Shown here: in pieces, positions 1-8,222 of the stretch
Layout: every line of letters starts with the position of its first letter
How positions within the stretch are numbered: the stretch's first letter is position 1
Assembly: GCA_016707525.1 (NCBI GenBank)
Contig: JADJHP010000014.1
Span: 1 to 64,000, forward strand
DNA: 64,000 bases
Direction: 5' to 3'
DNA from: Ignavibacteriota bacterium
GTDB lineage: Bacteria; Bacteroidota; Ignavibacteria; UBA10030; UBA6906
Program-made: the position numbers and the translations under genes
The notes under the pieces: model-generated
The model's input: only the letters and a program-made list of their open reading frames with translations
Told to the model about the DNA's origin: nothing
Databases searched by the model: none

Positions 1-90
1 GCATCGTCGACAGGTATGGTTGGAGAGTTTTCATTTGCGTGTTGCAGTATACTAAAGGCACCCGAATATGTCAAGCGGAAAAGTCGGAAC

Positions 91-119
91 TTGCGACTCG
101 TTGCGTGCTCCCGTATATT
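91..119 (+). promoter_or_regulatory. sigma70-type promoter of the transglutaminase gene
   Basis: TTGCGA at 91-96, a 17-base spacer, and TATATT at 114-119. The predicted transcript starts near 126 and gives a leader of about 23 bases containing a GAGG ribosome binding site before ATG 149. Promoter function is inferred from spacing and similarity to the sigma70 consensus only. Confidence 0.45.
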
Positions 120-148
120 GCGCGTACATTCCCACTGAGGAAACACTT

Positions 149-1624
149 ATGTCTTCTTCCGCCGTGCCGATCCGCGTGCTCCGCCACTCCATTTTCCCGG
201 TCGTGGTCACCTTGTGCACCCTCTTCGCCGCATGCCATACCCCGTTCACGGACCAGGAGATCCGCGATCTGGTCCAACGCGGTGAGTTCACCCGTGCGGA
301 CGCCGCCATCGCGGTCCGGTTGGCTCTGGACACGTCCCTGACGCCCGTTGCACGACAGGCCCTCGCGTTCGAACGCGAGCGCCTGGCCCGCATCCGTCTG
401 GATTTCCGCGGCAAGGAGAAGGATGTCCGCGACTTCATCCTGAAGTGGATCCCGGATGCCCGGGACAGCGATTTCGAACGCTGGGAAGCGAGCGGCGCGC
501 TGGAGATGATGGTGATCGACGGAAAGAAGTGGTACTTCAACTCGGCGGTGCGCAATCTTTTCCGGATCGACAGTGCGGCACGGCGCATCTGGCAGCAACG
601 CCATCCCCATCCAACGGCATCAACGGGCCTTGCATCCGACAGCGGACTGGATGCGCATTGTTCGGCGATCGTGTCTGCCGGGCTTGCCTCAGGGAGGGTG
701 CACGTCCTTCCGCGTCGATTCGAGATCGAGTATACGATCCGGGTGCGGCCCGGTGCCGTGCCTGCCGGCGAGATGGTCCGTTGCTGGCTCCCCTTCCCGC
801 GTGAGATCCCCGGCCGTCAGGAACGCATCACCCTCCTTGCGACCGATCCACCACGCTCCATTCTGGCCGATACCTCACAGCTCCAGCGCACGGTCTACCT
901 GGAACGTCCGGCCGCGGCGGATACCCCGACCGTCTTCCGCGTGCGCTACGCCTACACCTCGTTCGGTGTGTACCAGCCTGTCGATCCCGGGCGTGTCGTC
1001 CCCGCGGCATCCACCCCGGGCCTCGAGCCGTATCTGCGGGAGGAGCCGCCGCATATCCGCTTCACGCCGGAGTTGCGGGCGCTCAATGCGCAGATCGTCG
1101 GGACGGAAACGAACCCGGTGCTCATCGCGCGGCGCCTGTTCGATTGGACCTATGAGCACATTCCGTGGGCGAGTGCACGGGAGTATTCGACGATACCCTC
1201 ATTGAGCGCGTACGCGTTCGAGAACCGGCACGGTGACTGCGGCATCCAGACCACATTCTTCATCACCCTGCTCCGGATGAATGGCATCCCTGCGCGCTGG
1301 CAGTCGGGATGGGAATTCCGGCCTCCGGAGGACAGTATGCATGATTGGGGGATGGTGTACTTCGCGCCCTACGGGTGGGTCCCCATGGATGTCACCTACG
1401 GGCCGCGGCGTTCCGCAGAGGAAGCCTTCCGCTACTTCTATCTGGGCGGGATGGATGCCTACCGGCTGATCTTCAACGACGCGACAGCAACGCCGTTCTC
1501 CCCTGCGAAGATCCACCCGCGTTCCGAGACATTGGATTCGCAGCGTGGGGAAGTGGAATGGAGTGGGGGGAATGTGTACTTCGACAAGTGGGACTGGGAC
1601 ATGAAGATGGAAATTAAGAATTAA
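149..1624 (+). CDS. transglutaminase-like lipoprotein
   Basis: A 491-residue protein. The start is ATG 149, with GAGG about nine bases upstream; an in-frame ATG at 68 would put 27 uncharged-for residues before the signal peptide. Residues 1-30 form a signal peptide ending in a lipobox (LFAAC), so it is probably a lipoprotein. The C-terminal half has the transglutaminase-like (papain-fold) core: Cys364 in HGDCGIQT, His398 in MHDWG and Asp414 in PMDVTYG, a complete catalytic triad. Such domains cleave or cross-link peptides; the substrate is unknown. The N-terminal 200 residues are not recognised. It faces the polyferredoxin gene tail to tail. Confidence 0.8.
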   Translation: MSSSAVPIRVLRHSIFPVVVTLCTLFAACHTPFTDQEIRDLVQRGEFTRADAAIAVRLALDTSLTPVARQALAFERERLARIRLDFRGKEKDVRDFILKWIPDARDSDFERWEASGALEMMVIDGKKWYFNSAVRNLFRIDSAARRIWQQRHPHPTASTGLASDSGLDAHCSAIVSAGLASGRVHVLPRRFEIEYTIRVRPGAVPAGEMVRCWLPFPREIPGRQERITLLATDPPRSILADTSQLQRTVYLERPAAADTPTVFRVRYAYTSFGVYQPVDPGRVVPAASTPGLEPYLREEPPHIRFTPELRALNAQIVGTETNPVLIARRLFDWTYEHIPWASAREYSTIPSLSAYAFENRHGDCGIQTTFFITLLRMNGIPARWQSGWEFRPPEDSMHDWGMVYFAPYGWVPMDVTYGPRRSAEEAFRYFYLGGMDAYRLIFNDATATPFSPAKIHPRSETLDSQRGEVEWSGGNVYFDKWDWDMKMEIKN

Positions 1625-1646
1625 GAATTCTTAGTTCTTAATTCTT
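1616..1646. terminator. AT-rich bidirectional terminator hairpin
   Basis: A perfect 12-bp stem (left arm 1616-1627, right arm 1635-1646) with a 7-base loop lies between two convergent genes. It is AT-rich in a GC-rich region, and the left arm contains the TAA stop of the transglutaminase gene. It could serve both strands, since A/T runs flank it on each side. Confidence 0.55.
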
Positions 1647-1660
1647 CATTGGATCCTTCC

Positions 1661-3235
1661 TCAGCCGTAGGGACTCGGAGAAGTCGCCGGTGCCACCGTG
1701 GGAGTGCCGTACCGGTGCTCGTTCGCGGTCGTGACGTAGACTCCCGCCTGCCCGGGCAATGGGCAGCGCGTCTCGCAGATCCCGCAGCCGATGCAGAGCT
1801 CCTTGATCACGTAGGGATACTGCACCATCTTCTTCTCGCCCTCACGCGTCACGACCTCTTTCACGTCGAACTTGATGGCCTTGTCCGGCGTCGGGCAGTG
1901 TTCCTCACAGACGATGCAATCCGAATTGCGCGCGAACGGGATGCACAGGTTCTTGTCGAAATGCGCGAGCCCGATGGGTGTGTGCTGCTTCTCTTCCAGC
2001 GTGAGCGGGACGATCGCGTCGGTGGGGCAGACCTGGCCGCAGAGGTTGCAGTTGTACTCGCAGTAGCCTTCACGCATCACCGCCACAGGGAGCCAGAGCT
2101 CTTCGACCGACGAATGGATCGCGTCGGGTTGGAGGCAGCCGCCATTCGACCGGCAGATGCGGACGCATTCCAGGCAACGAATGCATTTGTCCGCGAATGC
2201 CGCTTCGGGAAGCGCACCGGGGGGGCGGACCTGACGGTTTCGTGACTCCCGGTTCGAGAACCCGATGTTCAGGAGGCCGATCGCAGCGATGCTCGCAAGG
2301 GATGTCTGCACCACCTGCCGGCGCGAGATGTCCACGGGTGTATGGTATGGCTTCCACCGCCACCGGTAGCTGATGGCTTTGATCTTGGGCGGGCAGACCG
2401 CACCGCAATTGAAGCAGTCGATGCACTCCACTTTGCTTGTCTGATGGACGTTCCCGCCGGGGATCGCGTTCATCTTGCATTCCACCTGGCATTTGTTGCA
2501 GACCGGGCAGGCTTCGCCCACCATCCGCTCGAACATCCGGAACTGTCCGAGGAAACCGAGCCAGGCACCTGCGGGGCAGATGTTCCTGCACCAGAACCTG
2601 CGCGACAGTTTTTCGGCCGCGAAGATACCGAGGATCAGCACGGAGATCCAGAAGACCTCCTGATGACGTGCCTGCGGCTCCGGCATGATGTACGCCTTGA
2701 ACGGATCCAGCACGGCGTAGGCGATGTCTTCCATCCCGGGGATGCGGGCCACGCCCTGCAGTGCGGTGTCCACGAACAACGTGCCGAAGGGATAGAGGAC
2801 AACGGTCAGGGCGCGGTTGAAGATCGACAGGGGATCGAGGTATCCCCAGACATGGATGTTCACAACGGCCAGGATCACGCAGCCGAGCAGGATCGCGAAC
2901 TTGAGGAACCGGAGCTTCTCCCACTTCCCGCTCACGCGGTTGCTGGGCGATCCCACCACTTTGCTGGCAACATCGATGGAGGTGCCGAGCGGACAGATCC
3001 ACCCGCAGAAGAAGCGTCCCAGGAAAGGCGTGAGCGCGAGGATGATGAATGCCGGCAGGAAGATGAGCGACAGCCGGTGGTCGGACAGGAACTCAAACAG
3101 GGGAATGAGCGGGCTCATCCTGAGAAGCACATCCGCGGGGAAGCCGGACGTGTACGGATACCGGGCCGCGAGGAAGAGCCCGAGGAACAGGAGGAGGAAC
3201 AGGACCTGAACGACCCGCCGGATCTTCGCCGTCAT
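1661..3235 (-). CDS. membrane polyferredoxin (NapH/MauN-like 4Fe-4S protein)
   Basis: A 524-residue membrane iron-sulfur protein. The N-terminal half has about five hydrophobic segments and the two cysteine motifs typical of the NapH/MauN/RdxA class (CGWICPLG near residue 78, CRNICPAG near residue 217). The C-terminal half is a string of ferredoxin-type clusters: CPVCNKCQVEC, CIDCFNCGAVCP, CIRCLECVRIC, CNLCGQVCP, CIVCEEHCP and CIGCGICETRCP. It should carry electrons at the cytoplasmic membrane; donor and acceptor cannot be read from the sequence. Its ATG overlaps the stop of the upstream DUF362 gene by 4 bp, so the two are translationally coupled and probably act together. Confidence 0.85.
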   Translation of the reverse strand: MTAKIRRVVQVLFLLLFLGLFLAARYPYTSGFPADVLLRMSPLIPLFEFLSDHRLSLIFLPAFIILALTPFLGRFFCGWICPLGTSIDVASKVVGSPSNRVSGKWEKLRFLKFAILLGCVILAVVNIHVWGYLDPLSIFNRALTVVLYPFGTLFVDTALQGVARIPGMEDIAYAVLDPFKAYIMPEPQARHQEVFWISVLILGIFAAEKLSRRFWCRNICPAGAWLGFLGQFRMFERMVGEACPVCNKCQVECKMNAIPGGNVHQTSKVECIDCFNCGAVCPPKIKAISYRWRWKPYHTPVDISRRQVVQTSLASIAAIGLLNIGFSNRESRNRQVRPPGALPEAAFADKCIRCLECVRICRSNGGCLQPDAIHSSVEELWLPVAVMREGYCEYNCNLCGQVCPTDAIVPLTLEEKQHTPIGLAHFDKNLCIPFARNSDCIVCEEHCPTPDKAIKFDVKEVVTREGEKKMVQYPYVIKELCIGCGICETRCPLPGQAGVYVTTANEHRYGTPTVAPATSPSPYG

Positions 3236-4131
3236 GCCAACCGCACCTTTTTCATCTGAAGCGCATTCGTGTCGAACTTCGCAATGCCGCTCTTCACTGC
3301 CTGTGCCACGAGCGGGACGTCCTCGAGCTTCAAGCCGAAGAGGTCGATCGCAGTGCGGTCGGCGCTCACCGTGCAGGGACTCATGATAAGGGTGCGGGGC
3401 TGTTTGACGTGCGCCAGGTTGCCGCCCACGGGCCCGTTCGCCGTAAGGATCCGGTAGGCATCGATGATCGTCAGCGTCGGGAGGATCGTGCGGTCGATGT
3501 CGACGAGCTTCCGTGCAAAGTCGTTGTGCAGGTCGCCCCGGTTGCCGCCCATCACGCCCATCAGATTCTTGAGCCCGAGGGTGATGCGGCTGAGGCTATG
3601 GTGCTTCGCGATCGGGACGTTGATCACTTTATCCGCTTCGAGGTAGTCGCGGTAGATCTCCCATTCCTTCACGACATCGCCGTTGATGCTCTTCTTCACG
3701 AAGCGGGAATCGCGGATCTGGGAGACGTCGGCGCCGGCGCCCTTCGCGCTCGCTTCAATGCCGGAGTTGGTGTAGCAGCGGAGGGGATTGTTGCACGTGC
3801 GGTCGAACACTTTGACGGTCTTTGCGCCTGCGGCGTAACACGCGCTCACGATCGCGGCCACGAGGTCGGGGTTGGTGTTGGCAGCGTACTGCGGCGCGCG
3901 GTCCCACCCCATGTTGGGTTTCACGACGACCACATCGCCGCGGGAGATGAAGTGCTGCATGCCGCCGAATTCGTTCAGCGCGGCGGCCAGCAGTGCCGCC
4001 GGCTCCCCGTTCTCCACCCAGACCACCTGGGGTACGGCAGAGGCAGCGAAAAGGGAATCGAATGCGGTCGACGTGAGGGCGGCGCCGACGAGGCCCGCCC
4101 CTGTCCGTGCGAGGAATTGTCTGCGGTGCAT
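3232..4131 (-). CDS. Tat-exported DUF362 protein
   Basis: A 299-residue protein. ATG 4131 was chosen because a GAGGAGAGAGG ribosome binding site lies just upstream and the protein then begins with a twin-arginine signal (RRQFLARTGAG followed by a hydrophobic stretch). The body matches the DUF362 family: a VVVKPNMGWD segment, a KVFDRTCNNP segment, and the NVPIAKHH/LGLKNLMGVMGG core. DUF362 proteins often accompany or contain 4Fe-4S ferredoxin domains; their reaction is unknown. It is co-transcribed with the polyferredoxin (4-bp overlap) and divergent from a second DUF362 gene. Confidence 0.8.
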   Translation of the reverse strand: MHRRQFLARTGAGLVGAALTSTAFDSLFAASAVPQVVWVENGEPAALLAAALNEFGGMQHFISRGDVVVVKPNMGWDRAPQYAANTNPDLVAAIVSACYAAGAKTVKVFDRTCNNPLRCYTNSGIEASAKGAGADVSQIRDSRFVKKSINGDVVKEWEIYRDYLEADKVINVPIAKHHSLSRITLGLKNLMGVMGGNRGDLHNDFARKLVDIDRTILPTLTIIDAYRILTANGPVGGNLAHVKQPRTLIMSPCTVSADRTAIDLFGLKLEDVPLVAQAVKSGIAKFDTNALQMKKVRLA

Positions 4132-4171
4132 ACCTCTCTCCTCAGTGTGTTCCAACAAACCCGTTTCGTGA

Positions 4172-4200
4172 TTGAGTATAGGGATTTTATTCGTTAAAAT
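4172..4200 (+). promoter_or_regulatory. sigma70-type promoter of the second DUF362 gene
   Basis: TTGAGT at 4172-4177, a 17-base spacer and TAAAAT at 4195-4200 lie in the 115-bp divergent gap between the two DUF362 genes. The predicted start near 4207 leaves a 40-base leader with a GGGAGGA ribosome binding site before ATG 4247. The match is 4/6 at -35 and 5/6 at -10. Confidence 0.5.
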
Positions 4201-4246
4201 ACACAATCCACTCACGGATCACCCTTCACACCTTCCGGGAGGACCT

Positions 4247-5422
4247 ATGAACAAAGCAACTCATGCCGACCGCATCAGCCGTCGGGCATTCTGCCAGACA
4301 GCCGCCGTCGCCGGCACGGCACTCACCGTTCTCGGGACCCGCGGCATTGCCCAGGTCCAGGCTCCGCCCCAGAAGCCGTCCACGAACAGGGCGGATGCCA
4401 TGAAGCATCCCCGAACCCCGCTGTCCATGCCCGGCGCGTACCCCGGGGCGGTGCAGCAGGTCAGTCATGCCGGCGTTCTCCGTGATGGTGTGCCCGATGC
4501 CGCCATCCTCGATGCGATGGTCTCGCGTGCCCTGCTCGGACTGACAGGCCTCACGGCCATCGATGATGCCTGGCGCACGTTCGTCGGGCCGAAGGATATC
4601 ATCGGACTCAAAGTGAACCCGGTTGCGGGAAAGCTCCTCTCCACCAGCCCGGAGATCGTGGAGGTCATCATCCGTCAGCTCCAGCATGCAGGCATCCCGA
4701 AGGACCACATCGTGATATGGGACCGCAGGGAGTTCGAACTTGCGGATGCCGGCTTCACCGCGGAGCGGTTCCCCGGGATACGGCTCGTCGGGACCGAGCG
4801 GAAGGACACTGCCGGCTCGTTCACCAATGCAGACGGCGTGCTGCACAGCGAAGCGATGATCGACAGGGACTGGTTCTACTGGGCGGATTGTGAAGAGAAG
4901 TACGATGCAGAAACGCTTCCGTATATGGTGAATGAAGGGAAGCATTCCTACTTCACGCGCCTGGTCACGAAGGACCTCACCAAGATCATCAACATCCCGA
5001 TCCTCAAGAATGCCGGCGCATCGGTCACGTTGTGCCTGAAGAATCTCGCCTACGGTGCGATCACGAACACCGGACGCCTGCACAAGCAGCTCTGGGCAGA
5101 GACCTGCGCGGAGGTGCCGGCGTTCCCGCCGTTGCGCGACAAGGTCGTGTTGAACATCGTGGACGGCATCAGGGGATGCTACAACGGTGGGCCGGGGGCC
5201 AACCCGCAATTCTTCACCGACTACAAGACGATCCTTGTGGGCACCGATCCCGTTGCCGTGGACCGGGTCGGTTATGACATCGTCATCAAGAAGAGGATCG
5301 ACGAGAAGGTGCAGAAGGAAGACACGCCCCGTGGCCGGGCGTTCCTGCTGCTTGCCGAGCAGATGGGGCTCGGGACCGCGGACATGGCGAAGATCACGCT
5401 GGAGCACATGTCCCTCTCATGA
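4247..5422 (+). CDS. Tat-exported DUF362 protein, second copy
   Basis: A 391-residue protein starting at ATG 4247 behind GGGAGGACCT. Residues 9-35 are a twin-arginine signal (SRRAFCQTAAVAGTALTVLG). The DUF362 core is clear: GLKVNPVAGKLLST, INIPILKNAGASVTLCLKNL and the late GTDPVAVDRVGYDI segment. It is longer than and clearly divergent from the minus-strand copy, so this is not a recent duplication. The next gene starts inside its stop codon (ATGA), indicating a two-gene operon. The divergent layout with the polyferredoxin suggests a shared periplasmic redox function (inference). Confidence 0.8.
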   Translation: MNKATHADRISRRAFCQTAAVAGTALTVLGTRGIAQVQAPPQKPSTNRADAMKHPRTPLSMPGAYPGAVQQVSHAGVLRDGVPDAAILDAMVSRALLGLTGLTAIDDAWRTFVGPKDIIGLKVNPVAGKLLSTSPEIVEVIIRQLQHAGIPKDHIVIWDRREFELADAGFTAERFPGIRLVGTERKDTAGSFTNADGVLHSEAMIDRDWFYWADCEEKYDAETLPYMVNEGKHSYFTRLVTKDLTKIINIPILKNAGASVTLCLKNLAYGAITNTGRLHKQLWAETCAEVPAFPPLRDKVVLNIVDGIRGCYNGGPGANPQFFTDYKTILVGTDPVAVDRVGYDIVIKKRIDEKVQKEDTPRGRAFLLLAEQMGLGTADMAKITLEHMSLS

Positions 5423-6258
5423 AATGGCCGTTGCTTCTTGTGGTGATACCTGTGCTTGCGTATGCGCAAACGGTGCCGTCGTTGTTGCCGGGCGAGGGCG
5501 GCGGGCGCATCACCCGTACAGAAACCTATCAGGGCAGATCACTGTCCGGCTACATGAATGGCGGGGCGGAGCTCTTCCATGAGTATGGTTTCGTCGCGCT
5601 TTCGGTCCAGGATGTGGCCGTCGCGGGTGCCGGCGAGATCACCGTTGAAGTATTCCGGATGTCGTCCCCCCGTGCGGCTCTCGGCATCTACTCGGTGTCC
5701 CGCCACGGATGCATGGACGGCGATCCGGCGCTGTTCTACGTCTGTGAGGGGGCGTACCAGGTGCAGGGGACGGCACGGGAGAATTACATCAGGATCCAGA
5801 GCGGTACGGATACGCCTGCCGCACGGAAGGCGCGGCGCGTCCTCTTTGCTGCACTTGTGGGGCGCCTCGGACAGGAGAAGGTCGCGCTCTCGTCCTACTT
5901 CCGGAGCAGCAGCGATGTGATCCTCATGCATGGCCCTCTGGGAGTCCAGAATGGTATGCCCGATCTCGAGGAGGTTCTGGAAGGGAACGACGGATATACG
6001 GTCCAGGCCGTCTGGCCGGATACGTCGACGGCGGGATACGATCTGGTTGCGGAGATCACGTTCAGTTCCGATGATCTCATGAAGGCGTTCGCCGGACACT
6101 CCGGCGATGCGATGGAATGTAGCGGGGTCGCGGAATTCACCGCTCACAAGGGGTGGTGGATGCTCCGCTGTCCCGGGAACGTCGTCCGCTTCATGAAGGG
6201 GGCGCCGAACAGGGAACAGGCGGCCAGGATCCTGTTGGACGGCCCGCAAGGCCGATGA
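5419..6258 (+). CDS. secreted protein, DUF6599-like
   Basis: A 279-residue protein with a short signal peptide (MKWPLLLVVIPVLAYAQ). Motifs such as SGYMNGGAELFHEYGF and the FRMSSPRAALGIYSVSR segment resemble a family of bacterial secreted proteins often left as DUF6599 or hypothetical; this assignment is from memory. It has an ATGA overlap with the DUF362 gene upstream, so it is translated with it. No catalytic motif is visible. It may be an accessory factor of the DUF362/polyferredoxin island. Confidence 0.6.
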   Translation: MKWPLLLVVIPVLAYAQTVPSLLPGEGGGRITRTETYQGRSLSGYMNGGAELFHEYGFVALSVQDVAVAGAGEITVEVFRMSSPRAALGIYSVSRHGCMDGDPALFYVCEGAYQVQGTARENYIRIQSGTDTPAARKARRVLFAALVGRLGQEKVALSSYFRSSSDVILMHGPLGVQNGMPDLEEVLEGNDGYTVQAVWPDTSTAGYDLVAEITFSSDDLMKAFAGHSGDAMECSGVAEFTAHKGWWMLRCPGNVVRFMKGAPNREQAARILLDGPQGR

Positions 6259-6262
6259 ACGG

Positions 6263-6299
6263 AACCCGGATGCGCTGCGCATCGCGTGCGCAGCCGGTT
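6263..6299. terminator. GC-rich hairpin after the DUF362 operon
   Basis: The inverted repeat GCTGCGCA/TGCGCAGC (6274-6281 and 6287-6294) is extended by AACC/GGTT outer arms with a small internal loop. There is no T-tract, so it may be a weak or Rho-assisted terminator. Confidence 0.35.
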
Positions 6300-6359
6300 T
6301 CCCTGGGGATATGACCGTGGTGGTCCATGCAGGAACGCTGTGACGAGAGAAGGAAGACT

Positions 6360-8219
6360 ATGAAGCAATTCCTATCCGGTATCGAACTCTTTCGAGACCT
6401 GAGCGCCGAAGAACTCGGCCAGGTCGCGGCAACGTGCACGGCGCGTTCCCTCGACGCAGGGCAGGTGCTCTTCGAGGAGAATGCTGCACGCACAGGACTC
6501 TTCCTGATCCGCGAAGGGGAGGTGGAGTTGTTCAAGCGGACACCCTTCGGTGAGGAAAAACGGCTGGCGCATTTCCGTGCGGGCGATTTCCTTGGCGAAG
6601 GGGTCCTGATGAATGAGGACCCGCATTCGACCTCAGCCCGTGCGTTGATCCATGCCGAGGTCCTCGTCCTCGATGCCGTCCGGTTGGGAGCGCTCCTGAG
6701 GATGCAACCCACCATCGGCGTGAAGGTCCTCTCCCGCACGGCCCGCGTCATCGTCCGGCGCATGCGCTCGACGACGGCCCGGGTGATCGATGAGAATGCA
6801 CAATACGTGTCCGGCCGCACGCGCCGCGAGCATGATCTCCTCGGCGAACGCGATGTGCCGCACGAATATTACTATGGCATCCAGACGCTCCGTGCGCTGG
6901 AGAATTTTCCCATCTCTGGGGTGACGCTGGACCTCTACCCTGCGTTGATCGAAGCGCTGGCGTGGGTCAAGATGGCCTCGGCTCGCGCCAATCAGGAATT
7001 GGGGTTGATATCGACGCCGATCGCGGATGCGATAGTCCGGGCTTGCGAAGAGATCATCGATGGCAAACTGCATAACCAGTTCGTGGTGGACATGATCCAG
7101 GGCGGGGCCGGGACCTCGACCAACATGAATGCGAACGAGGTCATTGCCAATCGTGCTCTCGAGTTGCTCGGCCACGAGAAGGGCGACTATGCTCACTGCC
7201 ATCCGAACAATCATGTGAACTGCTCGCAGTCGACGAATGATGCCTATCCCACGTCACTCAAGCTCGCGATCATCAGGAGCAATGAGAAGCTGATCGTGGT
7301 CCTCCTGCAGCTCATCGCGTCGTTCCGGGCAAAGGCCGTGGAGTTCGGTGGGGTGATCAAGATGGGGCGCACCCAGTTGCAGGATGCCGTGCCGATGACG
7401 TTAGGGCAGGAATTCGAAGCCTATGCCGCCACGCTCGCGGAAGAGGTGGAGCGGCTCGAACAGAACGCGCGGTTGTTCCTGGAGATCAATCTCGGCGGCA
7501 CGGCGATCGGCACCGGCATCAATGCGGAACCGGGGTACGGGGAGAAGGCCGTGGAATATTTGCGTGAAGCTACCGGACTTCCCTTCGTGTTGGCACCGAA
7601 CCTGGTGGAGGCGACGCAGGACACCGGCGCATTCGTGATCTATTCGTCGGCGGTCAAGCGGCTTGCGGTGAAGCTGTCCAAGATCTGCAATGACCTCCGG
7701 CTGTTGTCCTCCGGACCGCGTGCGGGCATCAACGAGATCAACCTCCCGAAGATGCAGCCCGGCTCCTCGATCATGCCGGGCAAGGTGAACCCGGTGATAC
7801 CGGAAGTGGTGAACCAGATCGCGTTCAAGGTGATCGGGAATGACCTCACCGTGACGATGGCGGCAGAAGCCGGCCAGCTCGAGTTGAATGTGATGGAGCC
7901 GGTGATCGCCGAGTGCATCTTCGAGTCGATCGAGATGTTGAAGAACGGGATGGCGACGCTGAAGCATCGCTGTGTCGACGGCATCACCGCGAACGTCCGC
8001 CGATGCCGCGCGATGGTGGAACGGAGCATCGGGCTGGTCACCGCCCTGAACCCCGTCCTGGGCTATGAGACATGTACCACGCTTGCCAGGATCGCACTCG
8101 AAGAGGACAGGAGCGTCTATGACCTGGTCCTCGAGCGCGGACTGCTCTCGCGAGAAGAACTTGACCGGCTTCTCGACCCCGAGACCATGCTTGCACCTCA
8201 CCGTACGAAAGGGCATTGA
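6360..8219 (+). CDS. aspA: aspartate ammonia-lyase with N-terminal cyclic-nucleotide-binding domain
   Basis: A 619-residue fusion; ATG 6360 follows AGAAGGAAG. Residues 1-125 are a cyclic-nucleotide-binding (cNBD) fold: LFRDLSAEELGQVA, VLFEEN, GLFLIREGEVELF, FLGEGVLMNED, and helical TARVIVRRMR. Residues about 150-619 are a full aspartase: DLLGERDVP, QGGAGTSTNMNANE, HVNCSQSTNDAYPT, KMGRTQLQDAVPMTLGQEF and the signature loop GSSIMPGKVNP (about residues 468-478). The sequence follows aspartase rather than fumarase along its length. It should convert L-aspartate to fumarate and ammonia, possibly gated by a nucleotide. In the cNBD, the usual Arg that contacts the phosphate is not obvious (SARALI), so the ligand is uncertain. 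Confidence 0.9.
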   Translation: MKQFLSGIELFRDLSAEELGQVAATCTARSLDAGQVLFEENAARTGLFLIREGEVELFKRTPFGEEKRLAHFRAGDFLGEGVLMNEDPHSTSARALIHAEVLVLDAVRLGALLRMQPTIGVKVLSRTARVIVRRMRSTTARVIDENAQYVSGRTRREHDLLGERDVPHEYYYGIQTLRALENFPISGVTLDLYPALIEALAWVKMASARANQELGLISTPIADAIVRACEEIIDGKLHNQFVVDMIQGGAGTSTNMNANEVIANRALELLGHEKGDYAHCHPNNHVNCSQSTNDAYPTSLKLAIIRSNEKLIVVLLQLIASFRAKAVEFGGVIKMGRTQLQDAVPMTLGQEFEAYAATLAEEVERLEQNARLFLEINLGGTAIGTGINAEPGYGEKAVEYLREATGLPFVLAPNLVEATQDTGAFVIYSSAVKRLAVKLSKICNDLRLLSSGPRAGINEINLPKMQPGSSIMPGKVNPVIPEVVNQIAFKVIGNDLTVTMAAEAGQLELNVMEPVIAECIFESIEMLKNGMATLKHRCVDGITANVRRCRAMVERSIGLVTALNPVLGYETCTTLARIALEEDRSVYDLVLERGLLSREELDRLLDPETMLAPHRTKGH

Positions 8220-8222
8220 CCG

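Noticed and set aside
68..148. Upstream ATG 68 as the start of the transglutaminase
   Set aside because: It would put 27 residues before the lipoprotein signal and would overlap the -10 element. ATG 149 has the ribosome binding site.
2342..3259. Plus-strand open frame of 305 codons
   Set aside because: Antisense to the polyferredoxin; very rich in Asp, Glu and His, with no recognisable domain.
4226..5407. Minus-strand open frame of 393 codons
   Set aside because: Antisense to the Tat-exported DUF362 gene, which has a signal, ribosome binding site and promoter.
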